Shown: positions 33,735-45,696 of the stretch, one piece after another
How the letters are laid out: each line of letters opens with the position of its first letter
Numbering within the stretch: position 1 is the stretch's first letter
Origin: Pseudomonas karstica
GTDB taxonomy: Bacteria > Pseudomonadota > Gammaproteobacteria > Pseudomonadales > Pseudomonadaceae
DNA length: 64,000 nt
Assembly (NCBI RefSeq): GCF_009707515.1
Contig: NZ_WLYI01000016.1
Location: 62,001 to 126,000, forward strand
Direction of reading: 5' to 3'
Made by a program: the position numbers and the translations under genes
Notes under the pieces: model-generated
Seen by the model: only the letters and a program-made list of their open reading frames with translations
The model's database searches: none
Told to the model about the DNA's origin: nothing

Positions 33735-33868
33735 CGGCCACCGACCGCCAAGGGCTTTTGGGCTTGCTTTCATTGGGGGTCGCACTCCCTGGGTGGTGTT
33801 ACCTGACCAGTGCACCCCCCAACAACTTTGCCCTGATTGTTAGGGGCTCTTCAGTGTGAAAAAAAGCC

Positions 33869-34243
33869 GTGAATAGCCAACGACCTGTAAACCTAGACCT
33901 AAGGACCATCAAACTCCCCATCACCGGCGTAACGTCATTCCTGCACCGTGTTTCCGGCATCATCCTGTTTCTCGGCCTGGGCATCATGCTTTATGCATTG
34001 AGCAAATCCCTGGGTTCGGAAGAAGGTTACGCCGAGGTGAAGGCATGCCTGACCAGTCCGCTGGCCAAGTTCGTGGCGTGGGGCCTCCTGTCCGCTTTGC
34101 TGTATCACTTGGTGGCAGGTATTCGCCACTTGATCATGGACATGGGTATCGGTGAGACGCTGGAAGGCGGCAAGCTGGGCTCGAAAATCGTCATCGCCAT
34201 TTCAGTGGTGTTGATCGTTCTGGCGGGAGTTTGGATATGGTAA
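33869..34243 (+). CDS. sdhC: Succinate dehydrogenase cytochrome b556 subunit
   Basis: SdhC anchors the enzyme in the membrane and binds heme b and quinone together with SdhD. The 124-residue protein begins NSQRPVNLDLRTIKLPITG, with three helices near residues 28-46, 65-85 and 104-123. SFLHRVSG carries the conserved quinone-site serine and arginine, and LLYHLVAGIRHL carries the heme-ligand histidine. Its start is a GTG with no clear Shine-Dalgarno sequence. No upstream in-frame ATG exists before a stop. sdhD begins before the sdhC end. Confidence 0.94.
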   Translation: MNSQRPVNLDLRTIKLPITGVTSFLHRVSGIILFLGLGIMLYALSKSLGSEEGYAEVKACLTSPLAKFVAWGLLSALLYHLVAGIRHLIMDMGIGETLEGGKLGSKIVIAISVVLIVLAGVWIW

Positions 34244-34605
34244 CCAGCGTTACGAACCTGTCGCGTTCGGGCCTCTATGACTGGATGGCGCAACGTGTGT
34301 CTGCGGTTGTTCTCGCGGCTTATTTCATTTTCCTGATCGGGTACCTCGCTGCGAACCCTGGCATTGGCTACGAGCAATGGCACGGCCTGTTCGCTCACAA
34401 CGGGATGCGTATCTTCAGTCTGCTGGCCCTTGTAGCCCTGGGCGCTCATGCCTGGGTTGGCATGTGGACCATCGCGACCGACTACCTGACGCCAATGGCG
34501 CTGGGCAAGTCCGCGACTGCAGTACGGTTTCTCTTCCAGGCAGTATGCGGCGTCGCGATGTTCGCTTACTTCGTCTGGGGTGTGCAGATTCTTTGGGGTA
34601 TCTGA
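34237..34605 (+). CDS. sdhD: Succinate dehydrogenase membrane anchor subunit
   Basis: The 122-residue protein (MVTSVTNLSRSGLYDWMAQRVSAVVLAAYF) has three helices and the conserved GLYDWMAQRVSA quinone/heme region; LGAHAWVGMWTIATDYL carries the second heme histidine. It completes the membrane part of complex II. GGGAG lies eight bases before the ATG at 34237. A TTG six bases upstream is possible but less likely. Overlaps sdhC by seven bases. Confidence 0.93.
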   Translation: MVTSVTNLSRSGLYDWMAQRVSAVVLAAYFIFLIGYLAANPGIGYEQWHGLFAHNGMRIFSLLALVALGAHAWVGMWTIATDYLTPMALGKSATAVRFLFQAVCGVAMFAYFVWGVQILWGI

Positions 34606-34608
34606 TTC

Positions 34609-36384
34609 ATGGCTAACACAGTTAATACACTCTCGTTCGACGCCATCATCATTGGCGGCGGCGGTGCCGGCATGCGCGCTGCGCTGCAACTGGCCCAGGG
34701 CGGTCACAAGACTGCCGTAGTCACCAAGGTGTTCCCGACCCGTTCCCACACCGTTTCGGCCCAGGGCGGCATTACCTGCGCCATCGCCTCCTCGGATCCA
34801 AACGATGACTGGCGCTGGCACATGTACGATACCGTCAAGGGTTCCGACTACATCGGTGACCAGGACGCTATCGAATACATGTGCTCCGTAGGCCCGGAAG
34901 CGGTCTTCGAGCTGGAGCACATGGGGCTGCCGTTCTCCCGTACCGAACAGGGTCGCATCTACCAGCGCCCGTTCGGCGGTCAGTCGAAAGACTTCGGTAA
35001 AGGTGGCCAGGCCGCCCGTACCTGCGCTGCAGCCGACCGTACCGGTCACGCGCTGTTGCACACCCTGTATCAAGCCAACCTGAAGGCTGGCACCGTATTC
35101 CTCAACGAATACTACGGTGTTGACCTGGTGAAGAACGAAGACGGTGCCTTTGTAGGCATGATCGTCATCTGCATCGAAACCGGCGAAACCTCTTACGTGC
35201 GGGCTAACGCCACCGTATTGGCGACCGGCGGTGCAGGCCGTATCTACTCTTCTACTACCAACGCCCTGATCAACACCGGTGACGGTATCGGCATGGCCCT
35301 GCGTGCAGGCGTTCCGGTACAAGACATCGAAATGTGGCAGTTCCACCCGACCGGCATCGCCGGCGCCGGTGTACTGGTCACCGAAGGTTGCCGTGGTGAA
35401 GGTGGTTACCTGATCAACAAGAATGGCGAGCGTTTCATGGAGCGTTATGCTCCGAACGCCAAAGACCTTGCAGGTCGTGACGTTGTAGCCCGTTCCATGG
35501 TTAAAGAGATCATCGCCGGTAATGGCTGTGGTCCCGATGGCGACCACGTGATGCTGAAACTCGATCACCTCGGTGAAGAAGTGCTGCATAGCCGTCTGCC
35601 GGGCATCATGGAGTTGTCCAAGACCTTCGCCCACGTTGACCCGGCTGTTGCGCCGATCCCGGTTGTTCCAACCTGCCACTATATGATGGGTGGCGTTGCC
35701 ACCAACATTCATGGCCAGGCGATCACTCAGGACGCCGAAGGCGTCGACCAGATCATTCCTGGTCTGTTCGCAGTAGGCGAAGTGGCGTGCGTATCGGTTC
35801 ACGGTGCCAACCGTCTGGGCGGCAACTCGCTGCTCGACCTGGTGGTATTCGGTCGTGCCGCTGGCCTGTTCCTGGAGCAGACCCTGAAGGAAGGCGTTGA
35901 TTACGCCCGCCCTCGCCAGTCCGACATCGATGCGGCCCTGGCTCGTCTCGACGGTCTGAACGCACGTACCGACGGCGAAGACGTCGCTACCTTGCGCAAA
36001 GAGCTGCAAAGCTGCATGCAGAACTACTTCGGTGTGTTCCGTACCGGCGAATACATGCAGAAGGGCATCGCCCAGTTGGCTGACTTGCGCGGGCGCATCG
36101 CCAACGTCAAGATCAACGATAAGAGCCAGGCGTTCAACACCGCTCGTATCGAAGCCCTTGAGCTGCAAAACCTGCTGGAAGTGGCTGAAGCGACGGCGAT
36201 CGCCGCCGAGGTTCGTAAAGAATCCCGTGGTGCTCACGCTCGTGAAGACTATGAAGATCGCGACGACGAAAACTGGTTGTGCCACACCCTGTACTTCCCG
36301 GGTGACAAGCGCGTAACCAAGCGTGCCGTGAACTTCTCTCCGAAGACGGTTCCGACGTTTGAACCGAAGATTCGGACTTACTAA
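34609..36384 (+). CDS. sdhA: Succinate dehydrogenase flavoprotein subunit
   Basis: SdhA oxidises succinate to fumarate and passes electrons to covalently bound FAD. The 591-residue protein has the FAD fold [20 protein letters not shown] near residue 10 and the FAD-linking histidine in [12 protein letters not shown] near 45. Further family regions are the substrate-site [25 protein letters not shown] near 245, [20 protein letters not shown] near 400 and the C-terminal [17 protein letters not shown]. It follows sdhD by three bases. Confidence 0.97.
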   Translation: MANTVNTLSFDAIIIGGGGAGMRAALQLAQGGHKTAVVTKVFPTRSHTVSAQGGITCAIASSDPNDDWRWHMYDTVKGSDYIGDQDAIEYMCSVGPEAVFELEHMGLPFSRTEQGRIYQRPFGGQSKDFGKGGQAARTCAAADRTGHALLHTLYQANLKAGTVFLNEYYGVDLVKNEDGAFVGMIVICIETGETSYVRANATVLATGGAGRIYSSTTNALINTGDGIGMALRAGVPVQDIEMWQFHPTGIAGAGVLVTEGCRGEGGYLINKNGERFMERYAPNAKDLAGRDVVARSMVKEIIAGNGCGPDGDHVMLKLDHLGEEVLHSRLPGIMELSKTFAHVDPAVAPIPVVPTCHYMMGGVATNIHGQAITQDAEGVDQIIPGLFAVGEVACVSVHGANRLGGNSLLDLVVFGRAAGLFLEQTLKEGVDYARPRQSDIDAALARLDGLNARTDGEDVATLRKELQSCMQNYFGVFRTGEYMQKGIAQLADLRGRIANVKINDKSQAFNTARIEALELQNLLEVAEATAIAAEVRKESRGAHAREDYEDRDDENWLCHTLYFPGDKRVTKRAVNFSPKTVPTFEPKIRTY

Positions 36385-36395
36385 GGGTGGCTGCC

Positions 36396-37100
36396 ATGTT
36401 GAAAGTCAGTGTTTATCGTTACAACCCTGATCAGGACGCCGCGCCGTTCATGCAGGAGTTTCAGGTTGATACCGGTGGTAAAGACCTGATGGTGCTGGAC
36501 GTGCTGGCCCTGGTTAAAGAGCAGGACGAAGGTTTCTCCTATCGTCGCTCTTGCCGTGAAGGTGTTTGTGGCTCAGACGGCATGAACATCAACGGCAAAA
36601 ACGGCCTGGCGTGCATCACGCCGCTGTCCGCCGTGGTTAAAGGCAACAAGCTGATCATTCGTCCACTGCCAGGTTTGCCGGTTATCCGTGACCTGGTTGT
36701 CGATATGAGCATCTTCTACAAGCAATACGAAAAAGTTAAGCCGTTCCTGCAGAACGATACGCCGGCTCCGGCTATCGAGCGTCTGCAGTCCCCGGAAGAG
36801 CGCGAAAAGCTCGATGGTCTGTACGAGTGCATCCTGTGCGCTTGCTGCTCGACTTCCTGCCCGTCCTTCTGGTGGAACCCGGACAAGTTCCTGGGTCCAG
36901 CTGCCCTGCTGCAAGCGTACCGCTTCCTGGCAGACAGCCGTGACACCAAGACGTCCGAGCGTCTGGCTTCACTGGATGACCCGTTCAGCGTATTCCGCTG
37001 CCGCGGGATTATGAACTGCGTCAACGTATGTCCCAAAGGCCTGAACCCGACTAAGGCCATTGGTCACGTACGTAACATGTTGCTGCAAAGTGGCGTGTAA
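36396..37100 (+). CDS. sdhB: Succinate dehydrogenase iron-sulfur subunit
   Basis: The 234-residue protein carries electrons from FAD to quinone through three clusters. The 2Fe-2S site is CREGVCGSDGMNINGKNGLAC near residue 55. The 4Fe-4S and 3Fe-4S sites use CILCACCSTSCP near 148 and CRGIMNCVNVCPKGLNP near 205. The ATG at 36396 (MLKVSVYRYNPDQD) matches the family; a GTG at 36387 would add three residues. It is the last sdh gene. Confidence 0.96.
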   Translation: MLKVSVYRYNPDQDAAPFMQEFQVDTGGKDLMVLDVLALVKEQDEGFSYRRSCREGVCGSDGMNINGKNGLACITPLSAVVKGNKLIIRPLPGLPVIRDLVVDMSIFYKQYEKVKPFLQNDTPAPAIERLQSPEEREKLDGLYECILCACCSTSCPSFWWNPDKFLGPAALLQAYRFLADSRDTKTSERLASLDDPFSVFRCRGIMNCVNVCPKGLNPTKAIGHVRNMLLQSGV

Positions 37101-37141
37101 CTGACGTTGTAGCAAAAGCAGGACCGTTGTGCCCGTAGATG

Positions 37142-37175
37142 CTACGGCGCAGGCTTCAACCGGCGCCGTAGTTTT
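37142..37175 (+). terminator. Possible terminator or processing hairpin between sdhB and sucA
   Basis: CTACGGCGC-(12 bases)-GCGCCGTAG followed by TTTTAA. The T run is short and sucA follows on the same strand, so partial readthrough is likely. The rest of the 37101-37360 gap probably also holds a sucA promoter, not identified. Confidence 0.55.
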
Positions 37176-37360
37176 AACCTGAGCAGCGACTTATAACGCG
37201 CGGCTCTTATTTTGAAGAAATGAGACAAGCAGGGGCATCCGGGTTGGTACCCGGACTATCAGCGTGATCCTAAGTGGCTTGTTTTGGTCGCTGCACTCGG
37301 ACTTTGCAAGCAAACTCGGTGTCTTCGCCGGTGGTGTCCCCTAACCGAGGGTGACCAAGC

Positions 37361-40192
37361 ATGCAAGAAAGCGTGATGCAGCGCATGTGGAACAGCGGCT
37401 ATCTTTCAGGTGGTAACGCTGCCTATGTGGAAGAGCTTTATGAGCTCTACCTGCACGACCCTAACGCTGTGCCAGAAGAATGGCGCACCAAATTTCAGAC
37501 GTTGCCCGCTGACGGCAACGCTGCCACCGATGTATCGCACGCTACAATTCGCGATCAGTTTGTGCTGCTGGCAAAGAACCAGCGCCGCGCTCAACCGGTT
37601 TCCGCCGGGAGCGTGAGCAGCGAGCACGAGAAGAAGCAAGTTGAAGTACTGCGACTGATCCAGGCCTACCGTATGCGTGGCCACCAGGCAGCCCAGCTTG
37701 ACCCGCTGGGGCTGTGGCAGCGTCCTGCACCTGCAGACCTGTCGATCAATCATTACGGCTTGACCAATGCCGATCTTGATACGACCTTCCGTGCCGGCGA
37801 CCTGTTCATCGGCAAAGAGGAAGCGAGCCTACGCGAAATTCACGAAGCGTTGCAGCAGACATATTGCCGCACCATCGGCGCTGAGTTCACGCATATCACC
37901 GATTCCGAGCAGCGCCACTGGTTCCAGCAGCGCCTGGAAGGCGTGCGTGGCCGTCCGGTGTACTCCGCTGACATCAAGGGCCATCTGCTTGAGCGTGTCA
38001 CCGCGGGCGAAGGCCTGGAAAAGTACCTGGGGACCAAATACCCAGGCACCAAGCGTTTCGGTCTGGAAGGCGGCGAAAGCCTGATTCCGATGCTCGACGA
38101 ACTGATCCAGCGTTCCGGCTCCTACGGTACCAAGGAAATCGTCATCGGCATGGCCCACCGTGGCCGTCTGAACGTACTGGTCAACACCTTCGGCAAGAAC
38201 CCGCGTGAGCTGTTCGACGAGTTCGAAGGCAAGAAAAAGGTCGAGCTGGGTTCCGGTGACGTTAAATACCACCAGGGCTTCTCGTCCAACGTGATGACCA
38301 CCGGCGGCGAAGTTCACCTGGCCATGGCATTCAACCCGTCCCACCTGGAAATCGTTTCCCCGGTGGTCGAGGGTTCGGTGCGTGCTCGCCAGGATCGTCG
38401 TAACGATCCGACCGGTGAAAAGGTCCTGCCAATTTCCATCCACGGTGACGCGGCATTCGCCGGGCAAGGCGTGGTCATGGAAACCTTCCAGATGTCGCAG
38501 ACCCGCGGCTTCAAGACTGGCGGCACGATCCATATCGTCATCAACAACCAGGTTGGCTTCACCATCAGCAACCCGGAAGACTCCCGTTCCACCGAGTACG
38601 CCACCGACGTTGCGAAAATGATCCAGGCGCCGATCCTCCATGTAAATGGTGATGATCCGGAAGCCGTCTTGTTCGTGACCCAGTTGGCCATCGACTACCG
38701 CATGCAGTTCAAGCGTGACGTGGTGATCGATCTGGTCTGCTACCGTCGTCGCGGCCACAACGAAGCGGACGAACCAAGCGGCACCCAGCCGTTGATGTAC
38801 CAGCAGATCAGCAAGCAGCGCACCACTCGTGAGCTGTACGCCGAGAGCTTGACCAAGGCCGGTGTGGTGGACGATGCACGTGTTCAGGCCAAGATCGATG
38901 AATACCGCAACGCGCTGGACAACGGTCTGCATGTAGTGAAAAGCCTGGTCAAGGAACCGAACAAAGAGCTGTTCGTTGACTGGCGTCCGTACCTGGGCCA
39001 CGCCTGGACTGCGCGTCACGACACCACGTTTGATCTCAAGACCCTGCAAGAACTGTCTGCCAAGCTGCTGGAAATTCCAGACGGCTTCGTGGTGCAGCGC
39101 CAGGTTGCGAAGATCTACGAAGACCGCCAGAAAATGCAAGCCGGCGGCCTGCCGATCAACTGGGGTTATGCCGAAACCATGGCATACGCGACCCTGGCCT
39201 TCGAAGGTCACCCGATCCGTATGACCGGCCAGGACATCGGCCGTGGTACGTTCTCCCACCGTCATGCGGTGTTGCACAACCAGAAAGACGCGGGTACCTA
39301 CATCCCGTTGCAGAACCTGTACAAAGGTCAGCCACGTTTCGATATGTACGATTCGTTCCTGTCCGAAGAGGCCGTACTGGCGTTCGAATACGGCTACTCC
39401 ACCACCACGCCTGAAGCGTTGGTGATCTGGGAAGCCCAGTTCGGCGACTTCGCCAACGGTGCGCAGGTGGTTATCGATCAATTCATCACCAGCGGTGAGC
39501 ATAAGTGGGGCCGCCTGTGTGGTCTGACCATGCTGCTGCCACACGGTTATGAAGGTCAGGGGCCGGAGCACTCCTCGGCCCGTCTGGAGCGTTACCTGCA
39601 ATTGTGCGCCGAGCACAACATCCAGGTGTGCGTGCCGACTACGCCGGCCCAGATCTACCACTTGCTGCGTCGCCAGGTGATTCGTCCCCTGCGCAAGCCA
39701 TTGGTAGTCCTGACGCCTAAATCGCTGTTGCGTCACAAATTGGCCATCTCGACCCTGGAAGATCTGGCCGAAGGTTCGTTCCAGACCGTTATTCCGGAAA
39801 TCGATGCGCTTGACCCGAAAAAGGTCACCCGTCTCGTGCTGGCGAGCGGCAAGGTCTATTACGACCTGCTGGAAAAACGCCGTGCCGAAGGTCGTGACGA
39901 CATCGCCATCGTGCGTCTTGAGCAGTTGTACCCATTCCCTGAGGACGACTTGATTGAAGTCCTGGCTCCTTATTCCAACCTCAAACACATCGTTTGGTGC
40001 CAGGAAGAGCCGATGAACCAGGGTGCCTGGTACTGCAGCCAGCATCACATGCGTCGCATCGTTGGCGGTCACAACAAGTCTCTCGTACTCGAGTACGCGG
40101 GCCGTGACGCCTCTGCTGCACCTGCTTGTGGTTATGCATCGATGCACGCCGAGCAGCAGGCAAAACTGCTGCAAGATGCTTTCACTGTTTAA
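37361..40192 (+). CDS. sucA: 2-oxoglutarate dehydrogenase E1 component
   Basis: The 943-residue thiamine-diphosphate enzyme decarboxylates 2-oxoglutarate and transfers the succinyl group to the lipoyl domain of SucB. The N-terminal peptide MQRMWNSGYLSGGNAAYVEELYELYL is the E1o tail that docks in the complex. Other features are IGMAHRGRLNVLVNTFGKNP near residue 260, HGDAAFAGQGVVMETFQMS near 365 with the ThDP/magnesium region following, CYRRRGHNEADEPSGTQP near 460 and GQDIGRGTFSHRHAVLH near 625. GAGGG precedes the ATG. Confidence 0.97.
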   Translation: MQESVMQRMWNSGYLSGGNAAYVEELYELYLHDPNAVPEEWRTKFQTLPADGNAATDVSHATIRDQFVLLAKNQRRAQPVSAGSVSSEHEKKQVEVLRLIQAYRMRGHQAAQLDPLGLWQRPAPADLSINHYGLTNADLDTTFRAGDLFIGKEEASLREIHEALQQTYCRTIGAEFTHITDSEQRHWFQQRLEGVRGRPVYSADIKGHLLERVTAGEGLEKYLGTKYPGTKRFGLEGGESLIPMLDELIQRSGSYGTKEIVIGMAHRGRLNVLVNTFGKNPRELFDEFEGKKKVELGSGDVKYHQGFSSNVMTTGGEVHLAMAFNPSHLEIVSPVVEGSVRARQDRRNDPTGEKVLPISIHGDAAFAGQGVVMETFQMSQTRGFKTGGTIHIVINNQVGFTISNPEDSRSTEYATDVAKMIQAPILHVNGDDPEAVLFVTQLAIDYRMQFKRDVVIDLVCYRRRGHNEADEPSGTQPLMYQQISKQRTTRELYAESLTKAGVVDDARVQAKIDEYRNALDNGLHVVKSLVKEPNKELFVDWRPYLGHAWTARHDTTFDLKTLQELSAKLLEIPDGFVVQRQVAKIYEDRQKMQAGGLPINWGYAETMAYATLAFEGHPIRMTGQDIGRGTFSHRHAVLHNQKDAGTYIPLQNLYKGQPRFDMYDSFLSEEAVLAFEYGYSTTTPEALVIWEAQFGDFANGAQVVIDQFITSGEHKWGRLCGLTMLLPHGYEGQGPEHSSARLERYLQLCAEHNIQVCVPTTPAQIYHLLRRQVIRPLRKPLVVLTPKSLLRHKLAISTLEDLAEGSFQTVIPEIDALDPKKVTRLVLASGKVYYDLLEKRRAEGRDDIAIVRLEQLYPFPEDDLIEVLAPYSNLKHIVWCQEEPMNQGAWYCSQHHMRRIVGGHNKSLVLEYAGRDASAAPACGYASMHAEQQAKLLQDAFTV

Positions 40193-40236
40193 CGCCTTCG
40201 CGCTGACTGAAACCGAATTTTAAGGACCTACAGATA

Positions 40237-41454
40237 ATGGCTATCGAAATCAAAGCCCCCTCATTCCCGGAATCGGTTGCCGATGGCACCGTTGCCACCT
40301 GGCACAAGAAGCCAGGCGAAGCCGTCAAGCGTGACGACCTGATCGTCGACATCGAGACCGATAAAGTCGTACTCGAAGTACTGGCCGAAGCCGACGGCGT
40401 CCTGGGCGCCATCGTTGCCGAAGAGGGCGCTACCGTCCTGTCCAACCAGGTGCTGGGCTCGATCGAGGAGGGCAGTGCCGCTGCCGCTCCAGCCGCTGCT
40501 GCTCCGGCTGCGGCCCAGGCTGCTGCTCCCGCCGACGCTGGCGAAGACGATCCTGTTGCTGCACCGGCTGCTCGCAAGCTGGCTGAAGAGAACGGTATCA
40601 ACATCGCTTCCGTTGCCGGCACCGGCAAAGGCGGTCGTGTGACCAAGGAAGACGTGGTTGCAGCCGTTGCTGCCAAGAAAGCCGCTCCGGCTGCCGCGCC
40701 TGCCAAGGCTGCCGCCCCGGCTGCCGCTGCTCCTGTGTTCGCCGCAGGCGATCGCACCGAGAAGCGCGTGCCGATGACCCGCGTTCGCGCCACCGTGGCC
40801 AAGCGCCTGGTTGAAGCTCAGTCGAACATGGCGATGCTGACTACTTTCAACGAAGTGGACATGACCGAAGTCATGGCCTTGCGTTCGAAGTACAAGGATC
40901 TCTTTGAGAAGAGCCATAACGGTGTGCGCCTGGGCTTCATGTCGTTCTTCGTGAAAGCGGCCACCGAAGCGCTGAAGCGTTTCCCGGCGGTCAATGCTTC
41001 CATCGATGGCAGCGACATCGTTTACCATGGTTATGCAGACGTCGGCGTTGCCGTCTCCAGCGACCGTGGCCTGGTGGTGCCGGTGTTGCGTAACGCCGAG
41101 CTGATGAGCCTGGCTGAAATCGAAGGCGGCATTGCCGGTTTTGGCAAGAAAGCCCGTGACGGCAAGCTGACCATCGACGAGATGACCGGCGGTACTTTCA
41201 CCATCACCAACGGTGGTACTTTCGGTTCGATGATGTCGACCCCGATTGTCAACCCGCCGCAAGCCGCAATCCTGGGTATGCACAACATTCTGCAGCGTCC
41301 TATGGCAATCAACGGTCAAGTCGTGATCCGTCCGATGATGTACCTGGCCCTGTCTTACGATCACCGCCTGATCGACGGTAAAGAAGCCGTGACGTTCCTG
41401 GTGACCATCAAGAACCTGCTGGAAGACCCGGCCCGCTTGCTCCTGGATATTTGA
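40237..41454 (+). CDS. sucB: Dihydrolipoyl succinyltransferase (E2 of 2-oxoglutarate dehydrogenase)
   Basis: The 405-residue core protein has a lipoyl domain at residues 1-80 with lipoylated Lys43 in [11 protein letters not shown]. An alanine/proline linker and a subunit-binding domain near 108-145 ([29 protein letters not shown]) follow. A second flexible linker leads to the catalytic domain with His376 and Asp380 in [13 protein letters not shown]. It transfers succinyl groups to CoA. It is co-transcribed with sucA, 44 bases downstream. Confidence 0.97.
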   Translation: MAIEIKAPSFPESVADGTVATWHKKPGEAVKRDDLIVDIETDKVVLEVLAEADGVLGAIVAEEGATVLSNQVLGSIEEGSAAAAPAAAAPAAAQAAAPADAGEDDPVAAPAARKLAEENGINIASVAGTGKGGRVTKEDVVAAVAAKKAAPAAAPAKAAAPAAAAPVFAAGDRTEKRVPMTRVRATVAKRLVEAQSNMAMLTTFNEVDMTEVMALRSKYKDLFEKSHNGVRLGFMSFFVKAATEALKRFPAVNASIDGSDIVYHGYADVGVAVSSDRGLVVPVLRNAELMSLAEIEGGIAGFGKKARDGKLTIDEMTGGTFTITNGGTFGSMMSTPIVNPPQAAILGMHNILQRPMAINGQVVIRPMMYLALSYDHRLIDGKEAVTFLVTIKNLLEDPARLLLDI

Positions 41455-41458
41455 TTGA

Positions 41459-42992
<1,534 letters not shown>

Positions 42993-43205
42993 GCGAGATA
43001 ATAAGAAACCACGGCGGTTGCCCGTCGTGAGCCTTGCGCGCAAGTCTCACCGCGGAATATCCGCTGGACGCAGTCTTGTGCGGTTTTGCGACCCAAAGCC
43101 CAGGCTTTTGGTAGTGGAACGGCACAAGCAGCAGTCACAGGTGGCGCGGCACTCATCAAGAGCGCAGCGCCGAATGCGCAGTACCTAACGAAGACGGTAA
43201 TAAGC

Positions 43206-44372
43206 ATGAATCTTCACGAGTATCAGGGTAAGCAGCTGTTCGCTGAATACGGACTGCCAGTATCCAAGGGTTACGCAGTAGACACCCCGGAAGCAGCAGC
43301 AGAAGCGTGCGACAAAATTGGTGGCACCGAGTGGGTTGTCAAAGCCCAGGTCCACGCTGGTGGTCGCGGTAAAGCGGGCGGCGTCAAGCTGGTTCGCAGC
43401 AAAGAAGACGCCAAGGCCTTCGCACAGCAGTGGCTGGGCAAGCGTCTGGTGACTTACCAGACTGATGCCAACGGTCAGCCAGTCACCAAGATCCTGGTTG
43501 AGTCGTGCACTGATATCGCTAAAGAGCTGTACCTGGGCGCTGTCGTTGACCGTTCGAGCCGTCGCATCGTGTTCATGGCATCCACCGAAGGTGGCGTGGA
43601 TATCGAGAAGATCGCTCACGAAACCCCAGAAAAAATTCTGAAAGCCACTATCGATCCACTGGTTGGCGCCCAGCCATTCCAGGGTCGCGAGCTGGCATTC
43701 CAGTTGGGTCTGGAAGGCAAGCAAGTTACTCAGTTCGCCAAGATCTTCGTAGGCCTGGCCAAACTGTTCAAGGATCACGATCTGGCCCTGCTGGAAGTGA
43801 ACCCGCTGGTGATCAAGGCTGACGGCGATCTGCATTGCCTCGATGCCAAGATCAACATCGACGCCAACGCCATGTACCGTCAGCCTAAGCTGAAGACTTT
43901 CCACGATCCGTCCCAAGACGATCCGCGCGAAGCGCACGCTGCCAAGTTCGAACTGAACTATGTAGCCCTGGAAGGTAACATCGGCTGCATGGTCAACGGT
44001 GCTGGCCTGGCCATGGGTACCATGGACATCGTCAACCTGCATGGCGGCAAGCCAGCCAACTTCCTCGACGTGGGCGGTGGTGCTACCAAGGAACGCGTTA
44101 CCGAAGCGTTCAAGATCATCCTGTCCGACTCCAACGTCGCCGCAGTATTGGTCAACATTTTCGGCGGCATCGTTCGTTGCGACATGATTGCCGAAGGCAT
44201 CATCGGTGCAGTGAAAGAAGTCGGCGTTAAAATCCCGGTGGTTGTTCGCCTTGAAGGCAACAACGCTGAACTGGGCGCTAAAGTACTGGCAGAAAGCGGT
44301 TTGAACATCATCGCTGCTACCAGCCTGACCGACGCTGCTCAACAAGTTGTCAAAGCTGCGGAGGGCAAATAA
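43206..44372 (+). CDS. sucC: Succinyl-CoA synthetase beta subunit
   Basis: The 388-residue ATP-grasp subunit ([22 protein letters not shown]) binds the nucleotide and succinate. Further family stretches are [20 protein letters not shown] near residue 42, [26 protein letters not shown] near 195 and [16 protein letters not shown] near 315. With SucD it makes ATP or GTP while converting succinyl-CoA to succinate. An upstream extension to 43086 lacks similarity and is rejected. The 213-base gap before it shows no recognised element. Its TAA shares the A with the sucD ATG. Confidence 0.96.
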   Translation: MNLHEYQGKQLFAEYGLPVSKGYAVDTPEAAAEACDKIGGTEWVVKAQVHAGGRGKAGGVKLVRSKEDAKAFAQQWLGKRLVTYQTDANGQPVTKILVESCTDIAKELYLGAVVDRSSRRIVFMASTEGGVDIEKIAHETPEKILKATIDPLVGAQPFQGRELAFQLGLEGKQVTQFAKIFVGLAKLFKDHDLALLEVNPLVIKADGDLHCLDAKINIDANAMYRQPKLKTFHDPSQDDPREAHAAKFELNYVALEGNIGCMVNGAGLAMGTMDIVNLHGGKPANFLDVGGGATKERVTEAFKIILSDSNVAAVLVNIFGGIVRCDMIAEGIIGAVKEVGVKIPVVVRLEGNNAELGAKVLAESGLNIIAATSLTDAAQQVVKAAEGK

Positions 44373-45253
44373 TGAGCGTCCTGATCAATAAAGACACCAA
44401 AGTTATCTGCCAGGGTATTACCGGTTCGCAAGGTAGTTTCCACACCCAGCAAGCCATCGAGTACGGCACCAAGATGGTTGGTGGTGTTACTCCTGGTAAA
44501 GGCGGCACCACTCACCTGGACTTGCCTGTCTTCAACACTGTGAAAGAAGCCGTAGAAGCCACTGGCGCCACCGCCAGCGTGATCTACGTTCCAGCTCCTT
44601 TCTGCAAGGACTCGATCCTGGAAGCTGCCTTCGGTGGTATCAAGCTGATCGTTTGCATCACCGAAGGCATTCCTACCCTGGACATGCTGGATGCCAAGGT
44701 CAAGTGCGACGAACTGGGTGTTACCCTGATCGGCCCTAACTGCCCAGGCGTGATCACTCCAGGCGAATGCAAGATCGGCATCATGCCTGGTCACATTCAC
44801 TTGCCAGGTAAAGTCGGTATCGTTTCCCGTTCCGGCACCTTGACCTACGAAGCTGTTAAGCAGACTACTGACGCCGGTTTCGGTCAGTCGACTTGCGTCG
44901 GCATCGGCGGTGACCCGATCCCAGGCTCGAACTTCATCGATATCCTGAAGCTGTTCCAGGAAGACCCGAAGACCGAAGCGATCGTGATGATCGGTGAAAT
45001 CGGCGGTTCGGCTGAAGAAGAAGCGGCTGCCTACATCAAGGCACACGTGACCAAGCCAGTTGTTTCCTACATCGCTGGTGTGACTGCCCCTGCGGGCAAG
45101 CGCATGGGCCATGCGGGCGCAATCATCTCTGGTGGCAAAGGCACTGCAGACGAGAAGTTTGCTGCCCTGGAAGACGCGGGCGTGAAAACCGTGCGTTCGC
45201 TGGCAGACATCGGCAAGGCTTTGTCCGAGCTGACCGGTTGGGCGGTCAAGTAA
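44372..45253 (+). CDS. sucD: Succinyl-CoA synthetase alpha subunit
   Basis: The 293-residue subunit binds CoA and carries the phosphorylated His247 in [15 protein letters not shown], one residue from the position in E. coli. The N-terminal CoA-binding domain has [27 protein letters not shown], and [11 protein letters not shown] lies near residue 152. Translation is coupled to sucC by TAATG. It closes the sdh-suc run. Confidence 0.97.
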   Translation: MSVLINKDTKVICQGITGSQGSFHTQQAIEYGTKMVGGVTPGKGGTTHLDLPVFNTVKEAVEATGATASVIYVPAPFCKDSILEAAFGGIKLIVCITEGIPTLDMLDAKVKCDELGVTLIGPNCPGVITPGECKIGIMPGHIHLPGKVGIVSRSGTLTYEAVKQTTDAGFGQSTCVGIGGDPIPGSNFIDILKLFQEDPKTEAIVMIGEIGGSAEEEAAAYIKAHVTKPVVSYIAGVTAPAGKRMGHAGAIISGGKGTADEKFAALEDAGVKTVRSLADIGKALSELTGWAVK

Positions 45254-45254
45254 G

Positions 45255-45290
45255 AGCAGCTAAAAGTTGCAAGCTTCAAGCTACAAGATG
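45255..45290. repeat. Half copy of the AAGCTTGAAGC element after sucD
   Basis: GCAGCTAAAAGTTGCAAGC followed by TTCAAGCTACAAG matches the left half of the 41459-41537 element; the right half is absent. Confidence 0.65.
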
Positions 45291-45350
45291 AGGAGGCTTC
45301 GGCATTTTTGCTTGTAGCGATGATTGCAGCATGCTCTGTTGACGCTTTAC

Positions 45351-45388
45351 CAACAAAGGCCACCTTCGGGTGGCCTTTGTTGTTTTAA
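45351..45388 (+). terminator. Intrinsic terminator of the suc operon
   Basis: A perfect 14-base stem, CAACAAAGGCCACC and its complement, with a TTCG loop and a TTTT tail. Located about 100 bases past the sucD stop. Confidence 0.93.
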
Positions 45389-45472
45389 GGGCAGCTATAA
45401 GTGGCAAGCTTTAAGCTGCAAGAGAAAAGCACGTGGTCCTTCTTGCCGCTTGAAGCTTGCCGCTTGCCGCTG
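45389..45472. repeat. Full copy of the AAGCTTGAAGC element upstream of brnQ
   Basis: GTGGCAAGCTTTAAGCTGCAAG on the left is complemented by CTTGCCGCTTGAAGCTTGCC on the right, as in the sucB-lpdG gap. It directly follows the sucD terminator. Confidence 0.72.
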
Positions 45473-45696
45473 TTCTTATAAGAACACGACATTAAAATGT
45501 CGCTTATCGGACAGTTCGCCCCGCAACAGTGCGTTTTCCAGGCAAATTCGTTAGGCTAGCCGCCTCTTTATGCGTGCGCATCCCAAAAGGAAGCCCCGCG
45601 CTAGACCGGTCGGTCCCCATCAGGCCCGGCAGCATTTCCCTCATCCATAGGGAAGCCCTCTCTAAATTCCGATTCAGTAGTGTGGTATTTCCTCAA

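Larger units (their letters stand above)
45254..45696. other. Intergenic region sucD-brnQ with repeats and terminator
   Basis: 443 bases. It holds two AAGCTTG-type repeats (45255-45290, 45389-45472), the sucD terminator (45351-45388) and a brnQ leader. The leader includes a hairpin TTCCCT-CATCCAT-AGGGAA near 45637-45655. I see no gene. Confidence 0.6.

Noticed and set aside
34105..36285. 726-codon minus-strand open frame opposite sdhA
   Set aside because: It is a third-position shadow of sdhA; the product has no family features while the plus strand encodes a complete SdhA.
37829..40174. 781-codon minus-strand open frame opposite sucA
   Set aside because: Same explanation: codon bias of sucA keeps the antisense frame open; the protein is not recognisable.
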